A stretch of 64,000 bases of DNA, taken from assembly GCF_014353015.1 (NCBI RefSeq), contig NZ_CP060704.1, positions 496,001 through 560,000 on the forward strand, written 5' to 3'. Shown here one piece after another: positions 43,549 to 62,016 of this stretch. The position numbers and the translations under genes are program-made. A model generated the notes under the pieces. It saw nothing but the letters and a program-made list of their open reading frames with translations, did not search any database and had not been told where the DNA came from. Every line of letters starts with the position of its first letter. Positions within the stretch are counted from its first letter, which is position 1. Source of the DNA: Chitinimonas koreensis. GTDB taxonomy: Bacteria; Pseudomonadota; Gammaproteobacteria; Burkholderiales; Chitinimonadaceae.

Positions 43549-44247
43549 ATGGCCAAGGTTTCCAAGCGCGTCGCGGCCCTGAAGGCCAAGATCGACCGCA
43601 ACAAGCTGTACTCCATCGACGAAGCGCTGTCGCTGGTCAAGGAAGGCGCCACCGCCAAGTTCAACGAGTCGGTCGACGTCGCCATCAACCTCGGCGTCGA
43701 TGCGCGTAAGTCCGACCAGGTCGTCCGTGGCTCGGTCGTGCTGCCCAAGGGCACCGGCAAGACCGTCCGCGTCGCCGTGTTCGCCCAGGGTGCCAACGCC
43801 GAAGCCGCTCGCGGCGCCGGTGCCGACATCGTCGGTTTCGAAGACCTCGCCGAACAGATCAAGGGCGGCATGATGGACTTCGACGTGGTGATCGCCACGC
43901 CGGACGCCATGCGTATCGTCGGTCAGCTCGGTACCATCCTCGGCCCGCGCGGCCTGATGCCGAACCCGAAGGTCGGCACCGTGACCCCGAACGCCGCCGA
44001 AGCCGTGAAGAACGCCAAGGCCGGTCAGGTCCAGTACCGTACCGACAAGAACGGCATCATCCACACCACGCTGGGCCGCGCTTCGTTCGAAGCCGCCGAC
44101 CTGCGCGCCAACCTGGCCGCGCTGATCGAAGCCCTGCAGAAGGCCAAGCCGGCTTCGTCCAAGGGCATCTACTTCAAGAAGATCGCCGTCTCCAGCACCA
44201 TGGGTGCCGGTGTGCGCGTCGATGCCGCTTCGGTGCTGGGCGCTTAA
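43549..44247 (+). CDS. rplA: 50S ribosomal protein L1
   Basis: L1 forms the mobile L1 stalk and acts as a translational repressor of its own operon. The 232-aa product has family regions VDVAINLGVDARKSDQVVRG, GRGLMPNPKVGTVTP and FKKIAVSSTMGAG. ATG follows directly after the rplK stop (no gap). Confidence 0.98.
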   Translation: MAKVSKRVAALKAKIDRNKLYSIDEALSLVKEGATAKFNESVDVAINLGVDARKSDQVVRGSVVLPKGTGKTVRVAVFAQGANAEAARGAGADIVGFEDLAEQIKGGMMDFDVVIATPDAMRIVGQLGTILGPRGLMPNPKVGTVTPNAAEAVKNAKAGQVQYRTDKNGIIHTTLGRASFEAADLRANLAALIEALQKAKPASSKGIYFKKIAVSSTMGAGVRVDAASVLGA

Positions 44248-44269
44248 GCATCAGTTGTATCCGGATGCG

Positions 44270-44545
44270 GTTCGCGCCGCGTCCGAAACGGACTTTGGGC
44301 CGCCTGGCCGGTAACGATCGGGCGGATTATCAAAGACCGTAGGGGGCGACCGGCAGCGATGCCGGTGCCTTAATCGGCAAGCGATACGGGGTGGTGGTAC
44401 TGCCCGCGTCGTCCCGCCCTACGCAGATGGTGTACCCAAGAACAGGATTTCCCCCGTCTCGATCGAGCCGGGTCCCTCCTGATGATTGGTCGCCATTTCT
44501 TTAGGTTCCGTCGGGTGACTGACGGATTTTCCAGGAGGGTAGACC
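44270..44545 (+). ncRNA. rplJ mRNA leader (L10-type regulatory region)
   Basis: The 298-nt gap between rplA and rplJ is unusually long and structured. GTAGGG (44339-44344) can pair with CCCTAC (44417-44422), enclosing a 7-bp hairpin with GCGA loop (44349-44366). Just before the Shine-Dalgarno sequence is TCCGTC/GACGGA (44507-44512 and 44521-44526) followed by UUUU. L10-L12 binding to such a leader is known in E. coli, where it represses translation; the exact fold here is inferred. Confidence 0.7.
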
Positions 44546-45081
44546 TTGAGTCTCAATCTCGACGATAAAAAGGCTGTAGTGGCCGAGATCTCCGCCGAAG
44601 TGGCGAAGGCTCAAGCCATCGTGGTGGCCGAATATCGTGGCATCCAGGTGAGCGCCATGACCAAGCTGCGTGCGGAAGCGCGTAGCAAGGGCGTGTACCT
44701 GCGCGTGTTGAAGAACACGCTGGCTCGCCGCGCTGTTGCGGACACCCCGTTTGCCGATCTGGCCAACCACATGGCCGGTCCGCTGGTGTACGGCATTTCC
44801 GCCGACCCGGTGGCCGCTGCCAAGGTGCTGGCCGACTTTGCCAAGACCAACGACAAGATCGTGGTCAAGGCGGGTTCGTTCGACGGCAAGACGCTGAGCG
44901 CCGCGGAAGTGGTCCAGCTCGCTTCGATCCCGAGCCGCGAAGAGCTGCTGTCCAAGCTGCTGTTCGTCATGCAGGCCCCGGTTTCGGGCTTCGCCCGTGC
45001 CCTGGGCGCGCTGCTCGAGAAGCAGGGCGGCAGCACCGCCCGGCGGAAGAAGCTCCGGCCGAAGCCGAAGCGGCTGCTTGA
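44546..45081 (+). CDS. rplJ: 50S ribosomal protein L10, frameshifted near its end in this sequence
   Basis: L10 anchors the L7/L12 stalk. TTG is the start (AGGAGGG upstream; MSLNLDDKKAVVAEISAEVAKAQ). The frame continues normally to LLEKQGG, then the C-terminal Ala/Glu-rich tail is out of frame. Adding one C to the CCC at 45039-45041 restores PAEEAPAEAEAAA and the stop at 45079-45081, giving 178 aa. The uncorrected frame would run into the rplL start. An indel error is most likely. Confidence 0.93.
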
Positions 45082-45135
45082 TCCCGCTCAGCCTTTCAAA
45101 CGATTTTCGACTTATCCGTATTCAGGAGTAAACAA

Positions 45136-45507
45136 ATGGCTCTGACCAAAGAAGACATCCTCGACGCCGTTGGCGCGATGACCGTGCTGGAACTGAACGA
45201 CCTGGTGAAGGCGTTCGAAGAGAAGTTCGGCGTGTCCGCCGCTGCCGTGGCCGTTGCCGGTCCGGCTGGCGCCGCCGCCCCGGCTGCCGAAGAAAAGACC
45301 GAATTCGACGTGATCCTGACCGGCGCCGGCGCCAACAAGGTCGGCACCATCAAGGTGGTGCGCGAACTGACCGGCCTGGGCCTGAAGGAAGCCAAGGACC
45401 TGGTCGACGGCGCGCCGAAGCCTGTCAAGGAAGGCATCGCCAAGGCCGACGCAGAAGCCATGGTGAAGAAGCTGGTCGAAGCCGGCGCCACGGCCGAGAT
45501 GAAGTAA
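45136..45507 (+). CDS. rplL: 50S ribosomal protein L7/L12
   Basis: Multimeric stalk protein that recruits translational GTPases. The 123-aa product has the N-terminal dimerisation helices (DILDAVGAMTVLELNDLVKAFEEKFG), an Ala/Pro hinge (AVAGPAGAAAPAAEE) and the C-terminal GTPase-binding domain (GANKVGTIKVVRELTGLGLKEAKDLVDGAPKPVKEG). Confidence 0.98.
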   Translation: MALTKEDILDAVGAMTVLELNDLVKAFEEKFGVSAAAVAVAGPAGAAAPAAEEKTEFDVILTGAGANKVGTIKVVRELTGLGLKEAKDLVDGAPKPVKEGIAKADAEAMVKKLVEAGATAEMK

Positions 45508-45523
45508 GTCTCCTTCGGGAGAT

Positions 45524-45634
45524 GCAGGCCAGGCTGGCGACTCAGGTCGCCGGCCTGCTTGCGTTTGTAGCAAATCGCAGCATATCTCTGGGCGGCCAAA
45601 CCGGAAGGCCTGTACGGCGGACCTTGCGGTTTGG
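45524..45634 (+). promoter_or_regulatory. Structured rplL-rpoB intergenic region
   Basis: Two large hairpins: GCAGGCC...GGCCTGC (45524-45558, inner GGCGAC/GTCGCC) followed by TTGCGTTT, and CCAAACCG...CGGTTTGG (45596-45634). This spot in E. coli holds a partial attenuator and an RNase III site. An equivalent role here is likely but inferred. Confidence 0.6.
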
Positions 45635-45663
45635 TTTAGCGCCCCCACTCGATCGGAGACTCT

Positions 45664-49838
<4,175 letters not shown>

Positions 49839-49928
49839 GCCTGAACGGCGCGCGGGACGAGGCAGTGAGGCCGCGTCCCGCAGTGCGCCGGAAGGTAGGG
49901 CCTCACTCGGCAACACGAGGAAAATGAC

Positions 49929-54131
<4,203 letters not shown>

Positions 54132-54237
54132 CCCGGCTCATGAACCAGCGGTCCGGCCGAAAGGCCGGATCGTGAAGCAGTCGACAGCCCTTCCGTCGCC
54201 CTATCGCCACCCCGGTGATAGGCGGCGGAGGGGTTTG

Positions 54238-54267
54238 TTGACATTAAGCGCTTGATTTACCTATAAT
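54238..54267 (+). promoter_or_regulatory. Sigma-70 promoter of the str operon
   Basis: TTGACA (54238-54243), 18-nt spacer, TATAAT (54262-54267), 75 nt before rpsL. The -35 and -10 are both perfect consensus. Just downstream of -10 the DNA is GC-rich, as in stringently controlled promoters. Confidence 0.88.
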
Positions 54268-54342
54268 CCGCGCTCTTTTTGGGGCGGCCCCTCGTGCGTC
54301 TTGCGCGAGGCACGCCATTTTTACTTTTGGGAAACGATATAG

Positions 54343-54717
54343 ATGCCAACCATCAACCAGCTCGTCCGTAAGGGACGTGAAGCGGAAAAGGCCAAGAGCA
54401 AGGTTCCCGCGCTCGAAGCCTGCCCGCAGAAGCGCGGTGTTTGCACCCGCGTGTACACGACGACCCCGAAGAAGCCGAACTCGGCCCTCCGTAAGGTCGC
54501 CAAGGTGCGCCTGACCAACGGTTTCGAAGTGATTTCGTACATCGGCGGTGAAGGCCACAACCTGCAGGAACACTCGGTCGTGCTGATCCGCGGTGGTCGT
54601 GTGAAGGACTTGCCGGGTGTGCGTTACCACACCGTGCGCGGCTCCCTCGATACCGCCGGTGTCAAGGACCGCAAGCAGGCCCGTTCCAAGTACGGCGCCA
54701 AGCGTCCGAAGGCCTAA
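54343..54717 (+). CDS. rpsL: 30S ribosomal protein S12
   Basis: Decoding-site protein. The 124-aa product has the conserved TTPKKPNSALRKVAKVRL and GGRVKDLPGVRYHTVRGSLD. Lys at the streptomycin positions (PKKPN and GRVKD) is wild type, so streptomycin sensitivity is predicted. First gene of the str operon. Confidence 0.98.
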   Translation: MPTINQLVRKGREAEKAKSKVPALEACPQKRGVCTRVYTTTPKKPNSALRKVAKVRLTNGFEVISYIGGEGHNLQEHSVVLIRGGRVKDLPGVRYHTVRGSLDTAGVKDRKQARSKYGAKRPKA

Positions 54718-54878
54718 GGCCCGGATGCGGGCAGGGTCGCGAGCCCGGTCTCGATCGTTCGAGACATTCGCGACGACGGCGAGTCGCCCGGGTGGGCGCC
54801 GTCGAGTAAGTGACCAGTCCCTTTGGATGGTCGAGAGCGCGTAAGCCGCGCTCAACTGAATACTACTGAGGTTGAAAC

Positions 54879-55348
54879 ATGCCGCGTCGTAGAGAAGTCC
54901 CCAAGCGCGAAGTACTGCCGGATCCGAAATTCGGTAGCGAAGAACTGTCCAAGTTCATGAACGTCGTCATGCAGGACGGCAAGAAGTCGGTCGCTGAGCG
55001 CATCGTTTACGGTGCCCTCGAGATCGTCGAGAAGAAGACCGGCAAGGCCCCCTCGAGGTGTTCTCCCAAGCCCTCGGGAACGTGAAGCCGGTCGTCGAAG
55101 TGAAGAGCCGTCGTGTCGGTGGCGCCAACTACCAGGTTCCGGTCGAAGTGCGTCAGACCCGCCGTATGGCCCTGGCCATGCGCTGGCTGCGCGAAGCGGC
55201 CCGCAAGCGCGGCGAGAAGTCGATGGGTCAGCGTCTGGCTGGCGAACTGCTCGATGCGGCCGAAGGCCGTGGCGGCGCAATGAAGAAGCGCGACGAAGTG
55301 CACCGTATGGCCGAAGCCAACAAGGCCTTCGCTCACTACCGCTTCTAA
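54879..55348 (+). CDS. rpsG: 30S ribosomal protein S7, frameshifted in this sequence
   Basis: S7 nucleates the 30S head. ATG at 54879 (MPRRREVPKREVLPDPKFGSE). The first 60 codons end VEKKTGKAP; the rest (LEVFSQALGNVKPVVEVKSRRVGGANYQVPVEV) continues in the next frame. Adding one C to the C5 run at 55048-55052 gives 156 aa, exactly the family length. The uncorrected protein would stop near 55085. Indel error assumed. Confidence 0.95.
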
Positions 55349-55375
55349 TACATCCTTTTATCAAAGGTACTGGCT

Positions 55376-57472
55376 GTGGCTCGCAAGACACCCATTGAAC
55401 GTTACCGGAACATCGGTATCAGCGCGCACATCGACGCGGGTAAAACCACGACGACCGAGCGTATTCTTTTCTACACCGGCGTGAACCACAAGATTGGTGA
55501 AGTGCACGACGGCGCCGCCACCATGGACTGGATGGAGCAGGAGCAGGAGCGTGGCATCACCATCACCTCCGCCGCCACCACCACGTTCTGGAAGGGCATG
55601 GCGAACAACTTCCCGGAACACCGTATCAACATCATCGATACCCCGGGCCACGTCGACTTCACTATCGAAGTTGAGCGTTCGATGCGCGTGCTCGATGGCG
55701 CGTGCATGGTGTATTGCGCCGTGGGTGGCGTGCAGCCGCAGTCGGAAACCGTCTGGCGCCAGGCCAACAAGTACAAGGTGCCGCGTCTCGCGTTCGTGAA
55801 CAAGATGGACCGTCAAGGCGCCAACTTCTTCCGCGTGGTCGAGCAGATGCGCGTGCGCCTGAAGGCCAACCCGGTGCCCATCGCGATCCCGATCGGCGCC
55901 GAAGACACCTTCACCGGCGTGGTCGACCTGATCAAGATGAAGGCGATCATCTGGGACGAAGCCTCGCAAGGCATGAAGTTCGACTACGTCGACATCCCGG
56001 TCGAGCTGCAGGCGACTGCCGACGAGTGGCGCGAAAAGATGGTCGAGGCTGCGGCCGAGGCTAACGAAGAGCTGATGAACAAGTACCTCGAAACCGGCGA
56101 ACTGTCGGAAGAGGAAATCGTCGGCGCGCTGCGCCAGCGCACCATCGCCTGCGAAATCCAGCCGATGCTGTGCGGTACCGCCTTCAAGAACAAGGGTGTG
56201 CAGCTGATGCTGGATGCCGTGATCGAGCTGCTGCCCTCGCCGGTCGACATCCCGCCGGTCAAGGGTACGGACGAAGACGGCAAGGAAGACCATCGCGAAG
56301 CGTCGGACGAAGCGCCGTTCTCCGCCCTGGCCTTCAAGCTGATGAACGACCCCTACGTCGGTCAGCTGACCTTCTTCCGCGTCTACTCCGGCGTCGTCAA
56401 TTCGGGCGACTCGGTGCTGAATTCGGTGAAGGGCAAGAAGGAGCGGATCGGTCGTATCGTGCAGATGCACGCCAACAACCGTGAAGAAATCGAAGAAGTG
56501 CGTGCCGGCGACATCGCCGCCGGTATCGGCCTGAAGGACGTGACCACTGGCGAAACCCTGTGCTCGCTCGACAAGGTCATCGTGCTCGAGCGCATGGAAT
56601 TCCCGGACCCGGTGATTCACGTCGCCGTCGAGCCGAAGACCAAGGCCGACCAGGAAAAGATGGGCGTCGCCCTGAACCGCCTGGCCAAGGAAGATCCGTC
56701 GTTCCGCGTGCGGACCGACGAAGAATCGGGCCAGACCATCATCTCCGGCATGGGCGAGCTGCACCTGGAAATCCTGGTCGACCGGATGAAGCGCGAATTC
56801 GGCGTGGAAGCCAATGTCGGCGCGCCGCAGGTTGCCTACCGCGAAACCATCACCAAGACGGTGACGGACGTGGAAGGCAAGCACGCCAAGCAGTCGGGCG
56901 GTAAGGGTCAGTACGGTCACTGCGTGATCACGCTGGAGCCGGCCGGCGAAGGCAAGGGCTACGAGTTCCTCGACGAGATCAAGGGCGGCGTGATTCCGCG
57001 CGAATTCATCCCGTCGGTGGACAAGGGCATCCAGAACACGCTGAAGGCTGGCGTGCTGGCCGGCTTCCCGGTGGTGGACGTCAAGGTTCGCCTGACCTTC
57101 GGTTCGTACCACGACGTCGACTCGTCGCAGATCGCCTTCGAATTGGCCGGCTCGCTGGCCTTCAAGGAAGCCATGCGTCGCGCCAGCCCGGTGATCCTCG
57201 AGCCGATGATGGCCGTCGAAGTCGAAACGCCGGAAGAGTACATGGGCGACATCATGGGCGACATCTCGTCCCGTCGCGGCATGCTGCAAGGCATGGACGA
57301 CAATCCTGCCGGCGGCAAGATGATCAAGGCGGAAGTGCCGCTGTCCGAGATGTTCGGCTACTCGACCACGCTGCGCTCGATGTCGCAAGGTCGCGCCACC
57401 TACTCGATGGAATTCAAGCACTACTCCGAGGCGCCGCGTAACGTCGCCGAAGCGATCATCAACAAGAAGTAA
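55376..57472 (+). CDS. fusA: Elongation factor G
   Basis: Ribosomal translocase. The 698-aa product opens with GTG (MARKTPIERYRNIGISAHIDAGKTTTTERILFYTG), and has G3 DTPGHVDFT and G4 NKMDR. It lies 27 nt after rpsG in the str operon. GTG is chosen because the family starts here; no ATG is near. Confidence 0.98.
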   Translation: MARKTPIERYRNIGISAHIDAGKTTTTERILFYTGVNHKIGEVHDGAATMDWMEQEQERGITITSAATTTFWKGMANNFPEHRINIIDTPGHVDFTIEVERSMRVLDGACMVYCAVGGVQPQSETVWRQANKYKVPRLAFVNKMDRQGANFFRVVEQMRVRLKANPVPIAIPIGAEDTFTGVVDLIKMKAIIWDEASQGMKFDYVDIPVELQATADEWREKMVEAAAEANEELMNKYLETGELSEEEIVGALRQRTIACEIQPMLCGTAFKNKGVQLMLDAVIELLPSPVDIPPVKGTDEDGKEDHREASDEAPFSALAFKLMNDPYVGQLTFFRVYSGVVNSGDSVLNSVKGKKERIGRIVQMHANNREEIEEVRAGDIAAGIGLKDVTTGETLCSLDKVIVLERMEFPDPVIHVAVEPKTKADQEKMGVALNRLAKEDPSFRVRTDEESGQTIISGMGELHLEILVDRMKREFGVEANVGAPQVAYRETITKTVTDVEGKHAKQSGGKGQYGHCVITLEPAGEGKGYEFLDEIKGGVIPREFIPSVDKGIQNTLKAGVLAGFPVVDVKVRLTFGSYHDVDSSQIAFELAGSLAFKEAMRRASPVILEPMMAVEVETPEEYMGDIMGDISSRRGMLQGMDDNPAGGKMIKAEVPLSEMFGYSTTLRSMSQGRATYSMEFKHYSEAPRNVAEAIINKK

Positions 57473-57536
57473 TTCGGATGCTGCCGGGCCTGGCCCGGCG
57501 GCTTTCGACACTCATTCAAGACTAAGGAATTGAGCA

Positions 57537-58727
<1,191 letters not shown>

Positions 58728-58735
58728 TGCGAATC

Positions 58736-58770
58736 CGGGCGGGCCTCAGGGCTCGCCCGTCCGTTCTTTA
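58736..58770 (+). terminator. Rho-independent terminator after tuf copy 2
   Basis: CGGGCGGGCC (58736-58745) pairs with GGCTCGCCCG (58750-58759; one G:U), loop TCAG, followed by TCCGTTCTTT. It lies 8 nt after the tuf stop and 45 nt before the rpsJ start. Confidence 0.75.
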
Positions 58771-58814
58771 TCATCCAGGCGGTCTGCCGATCGCCCTGTT
58801 CTTTGGAATACATC

Positions 58815-59126
58815 ATGCAAAACCAGAAGATTCGCATCCGCCTCAAGGCCTATGACTACGCCCTGATCGACCGCTCCGCTCAGGAAATCGTCGACACCGC
58901 CAAGCGGACCGGCGCCGTCGTCAAGGGCCCGGTTCCGCTGCCGACCAAGATCGAACGTTTCGACGTGCTGCGTTCGCCGCACGTGAACAAGACTTCGCGC
59001 GACCAGCTCGAGATCCGCACCCACCTGCGCCTGATGGACATCGTCGATCCGACCGACAAGACGGTCGATGCGCTGATGAAGCTGGACCTGCCGGCCGGTG
59101 TTGATGTCGAGATCAAGCTGCAATAA
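58815..59126 (+). CDS. rpsJ: 30S ribosomal protein S10
   Basis: S10 also acts in transcription antitermination as NusE. The 103-aa product starts MQNQKIRIRLKAYDYALIDRSAQEI, and has LPTKIERFDVLRSPHVNKTSRDQLEIRTHLR. I use the ATG at 58815; an upstream in-frame ATG at 58803 would add four residues with no support. Here it is separated from rplC by a promoter-like and terminator-like region. Confidence 0.97.
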   Translation: MQNQKIRIRLKAYDYALIDRSAQEIVDTAKRTGAVVKGPVPLPTKIERFDVLRSPHVNKTSRDQLEIRTHLRLMDIVDPTDKTVDALMKLDLPAGVDVEIKLQ

Positions 59127-59131
59127 AAATC

Positions 59132-59160
59132 TTGCATTAACTCAAGACGTTGCATTATCA
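59132..59160 (+). promoter_or_regulatory. Possible promoter between rpsJ and rplC
   Basis: TTGCAT (59132-59137), 17-nt spacer, TTATCA (59155-59160) in AT-rich DNA directly after rpsJ. The hexamers are imperfect. It could start the rplC-onward transcript. Confidence 0.4.
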
Positions 59161-59163
59161 TCG

Positions 59164-59195
59164 CGGGCTCGCCTATATCAGGCGGGCCCGTTTTG
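59164..59195 (+). terminator. Terminator/attenuator between rpsJ and rplC
   Basis: CGGGCTCGCC (59164-59173) pairs with GGCGGGCCCG (59181-59190; one G:U), loop TATATCA, followed by TTTTG. It lies 37 nt after rpsJ and 119 nt before rplC. Its stem resembles the terminator after tuf copy 2 in reversed halves. Confidence 0.7.
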
Positions 59196-59314
59196 TATAC
59201 GGCCGCCTCGTGTGGCGTATGTGTGCGGGTAGTTTCGTTCGATGCAGGCCGCCCTGCGCGGCCCGCGAAATATCGCCGGCCAATCGTAGCTGGCCCTTCT
59301 AAAAGGAAAGAACG

Positions 59315-59959
59315 ATGAGCTTAGGACTTGTCGGGCGCAAGGTCGGCATGACCCGCGTGTTCTCCGATGATGGCGTGTCCATCCCGGTGACCGTGCTGGA
59401 TCTGTCTGCCAATCGCGTCGCACAAATCAAGACGCCGGAAACCGATGGCTACTCTGCCGTCCAGGTTGCTTACGGCGAACGTCGTGCAAGTCGTGTGAAC
59501 AAGGCTGAAGCCGGTCACTTCGCTAAAGCGGGTGTCGAGGCTGGCCGTGGTCTGCACGAGTTTGCGCTCACGGCTGACGAGCTGGCCAAATTCCAGCCGG
59601 GCAGTCAGATCAGCGTCGAAATCTTCGCCGTGGGTCAACTGGTCGACGTGACCGGTACCTCGCAAGGTAAGGGTTTCTCGGGCGCGATCAAGCGTCACAA
59701 CTTCTCGTCGCAGCGCGCGTCGCACGGTAACTCCGTGTCGCACAATGCCCCTGGTTCGATCGGTATGGCGCAGGATCCGGGTCGCGTTTTCCCGGGTAAG
59801 CGCATGGCCGGTCAGCTCGGTAACGTCAAGAGCACGGTGCAGAACCTCGAAGTGGTTCGCGTCGATGCAGAGCGTGGCCTGTTGCTGGTCAAGGGCGCCG
59901 TTCCCGGCTCCAAGGGCAACGACGTGGTCGTGCGTCCCAGCGTGAAGGCAGGTGCGTAA
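59315..59959 (+). CDS. rplC: 50S ribosomal protein L3
   Basis: Early assembly protein near the peptidyl-transferase centre. The 214-aa product has LGLVGRKVGMTRVFSDDG and the conserved central loop FSSQRASHGNSVSHNAPGSIGMAQDPGRVFPGKRMAGQLGN. AAAGGAAAG precedes the ATG. First gene of a tight run of ribosomal genes. Confidence 0.98.
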   Translation: MSLGLVGRKVGMTRVFSDDGVSIPVTVLDLSANRVAQIKTPETDGYSAVQVAYGERRASRVNKAEAGHFAKAGVEAGRGLHEFALTADELAKFQPGSQISVEIFAVGQLVDVTGTSQGKGFSGAIKRHNFSSQRASHGNSVSHNAPGSIGMAQDPGRVFPGKRMAGQLGNVKSTVQNLEVVRVDAERGLLLVKGAVPGSKGNDVVVRPSVKAGA

Positions 59960-60582
59960 TGGAACTGAAAGTCATCAATGCAAGCGGCCAGCCGGCCGCC
60001 GGCGTGAGCGCTTCCGACGCCCTGTTCGGTCGCGACTACAACGAAGCCCTGGTGCACCAGGTCGTCACCGCCTATCTCGCCAATGCCCGTAGCGGCAACC
60101 GTGCGCAGAAGGGTCGCAGCGACGTGGCCAAGTCCACCAAGAAGCCGTGGCGTCAAAAGGGTACGGGCCGCGCCCGTGCCGGTATGGCGTCGAGCCCGCT
60201 GTGGCGTGGCGGCGGCAAGATCTTCCCGAGCTCGCCCGACGAGAACTTCACCCAGAAGGTGAACCGCAAGATGTACCGCGCCGGCGTTGCGACTATCCTG
60301 TCGCAGCTGGTGCGTGAAGAGCGTCTGGTGGTCGTCGACGAATTCGTGGTCGATACGCCCAAGACCAAGGCTTTCGCTGCCAAGCTGGCTGCCATGGGCC
60401 TGAACGAGCGCACCCTCATCGTCACCGGCAACCTCGACGAGAACCTGTACCTGGCTTCGCGCAACCTGCCCAACGTGCTCGTGCTCGAGCCGTCGCAGGC
60501 CGATCCGGTCAGCCTGGTCCGCTTCAAGAAGGTTCTGGTGACCCGCGAGGCCCTCAAGCAAATCGAGGAGATCCTGGCATGA
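59959..60582 (+). CDS. rplD: 50S ribosomal protein L4
   Basis: L4 lines the exit tunnel and in E. coli represses the S10 operon. The 207-aa product has the basic loop KPWRQKGTGRARAGMASSPLWRGGGKIFPSSPDENF. The start ATG shares one base with the rplC stop (TAATG), so translation is coupled. Confidence 0.98.
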   Translation: MELKVINASGQPAAGVSASDALFGRDYNEALVHQVVTAYLANARSGNRAQKGRSDVAKSTKKPWRQKGTGRARAGMASSPLWRGGGKIFPSSPDENFTQKVNRKMYRAGVATILSQLVREERLVVVDEFVVDTPKTKAFAAKLAAMGLNERTLIVTGNLDENLYLASRNLPNVLVLEPSQADPVSLVRFKKVLVTREALKQIEEILA

Positions 60583-60884
60583 CTCAACTGAATCAAGATC
60601 GCCTGCTGCAAGTGCTGCTGGCGCCGGTGATCTCCGAGAAGAGCACCTTCGTTGCCGACAAGTACGAGCAGGTCGTGTTCCGCGTGGTGAGCGATGCCAC
60701 CAAGCCGGAAATCAAGGCTGCGGTCGAGCTGTTGTTCAAGGTGCAGGTCGAATCCGTCCAGATCACCAACGTGAAGCCGAAGCAGAAGCGCATCGGCCGC
60801 AGCACGGGTTGGCGCAAGGGCTGGAAGAAGGCCTACGTTGCCCTCAAGCCGGGTCAGGAAATCGACCTGCAAGCCGCGCAGTAA
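60579..60884 (+). CDS. rplW: 50S ribosomal protein L23
   Basis: L23 sits at the tunnel exit and binds trigger factor and SRP. The 101-aa product has QVLLAPVISEKSTFVADKYEQVVFRV and the KPKQKRIGRSTGWRKGWKKAYVAL basic loop. ATGA overlap with rplD (4 nt). Confidence 0.98.
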   Translation: MTQLNQDRLLQVLLAPVISEKSTFVADKYEQVVFRVVSDATKPEIKAAVELLFKVQVESVQITNVKPKQKRIGRSTGWRKGWKKAYVALKPGQEIDLQAAQ

Positions 60885-60895
60885 GGAGAACGACG

Positions 60896-61725
60896 ATGCT
60901 GGTTAAAGTAAAACCTACTTCCCCGGGTCGCCGCGCGGTCGTCAAGGTCGTGAGCCCCGAGCTGCACAAGGGTCGTCCCCACGCAGCGCTGGTTGAATCG
61001 CAAAGCAAGAACGCCGGTCGCAACAACCGCGGCGTGATCACCGTCCGCCACCAGGGCGGCGGCCACAAGCAGCACTATCGCCTGATCGACTTCCGTCGCA
61101 ACAAGGATGGCATCGTCGCCACCGTGGAGCGCCTGGAATACGATCCGAACCGCACCGCGCACATCGCGCTGCTGTGCTACGCCGACGGCGAGCGCCGCTA
61201 CATCATCGCCCCGCGTGGCCTGAAGGCCGGCATGCAGGTGGTGAGCGGCTCGGAAGCGCCGATCAAGGTGGGCAATACGCTGCCGCTGCGCAACATCCCG
61301 GTCGGTAGCACCATCCACTGCATCGAGATGCAGCCTGGCAAGGGCGCCCAGCTGGCGCGTTCGGCCGGTGCCTCGGTTCAGCTGCTGGCTCGTGAAGGTG
61401 CCTACGCTCAGCTGCGTCTGCGTTCCGGTGAAATCCGCAAGGTGCACGTCGATTGCCGCGCCACCATCGGTGAAGTCGGCAACGAAGAGCACAGCCTGCG
61501 CAAGATCGGCAAGGCCGGTGCTCAGCGCTGGCGCGGTATCCGCCCGACCGTCCGCGGTACGGCGATGAACCCGATCGATCACCCGCACGGCGGTGGTGAA
61601 GGTCGTACCGGCGAAGGCCGCGTGCCGGTCAGCCCGTGGGGTACCCGACCAAGGGTTACCGTACCCGCAGCAACAAGCGCACCGACAACATGATCGTGCG
61701 CCGCCGGTATTCGAATAAGGGGTAA
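60896..61725 (+). CDS. rplB: 50S ribosomal protein L2, frameshifted near its end in this sequence
   Basis: L2 is needed for subunit joining and peptidyl transfer. ATG at 60896 (MLVKVKPTSPGRRAVVKVV) with GGAG upstream. The frame includes VRGTAMNPIDHPHGGGEGRTGEGRVPVSPWGT, then the expected TKGYRTRSNKRTDNMIVRRRYSNKG tail is read in another frame. Adding one C to the CCC at 61644-61646 restores 276 aa and the stop at 61723-61725. The uncorrected frame stops at 61693. The histidine of HPHGGGEG is present. Confidence 0.95.
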
Positions 61726-61731
61726 TCAGAC

Positions 61732-62007
61732 ATGGCTCGTTCCGTTAAGAAGGGCCCGTTCGTCGACGCCCACCTGCTCAAGAAGATCGAAGCAGTGCGC
61801 GCGACCAACGACAAGCGCCCGGTTAAGACCTGGTCCCGTCGCTCCACGGTGTTGCCCGACTTCGTCGGCCTGACCATCGCGGTGCACAACGGCAAGCAGC
61901 ATGTTCCCGTGTACATCAACGAGAACATGGTTGGTCACAAGCTCGGCGAATTCTCGCTGACCCGGACGTTCAAGGGTCACGCCGCCGACAAAAAAGCCAA
62001 GAAGTAA
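61732..62007 (+). CDS. rpsS: 30S ribosomal protein S19
   Basis: 30S head protein. The 91-aa product has the full family sequence MARSVKKGPFVDAHLLKKIE and WSRRSTVLPDFVGLTIAVHNGKQHVPVYINENMVGHKLGEF. It starts 6 nt after the corrected rplB stop. Confidence 0.98.
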   Translation: MARSVKKGPFVDAHLLKKIEAVRATNDKRPVKTWSRRSTVLPDFVGLTIAVHNGKQHVPVYINENMVGHKLGEFSLTRTFKGHAADKKAKK

Positions 62008-62016
62008 GGTGCTGCC

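Noticed and set aside
44248..44545. Riboswitch in the rplJ leader
   Set aside because: The position and stems fit an L10-type ribosomal-protein leader; no ligand-binding motif is seen.
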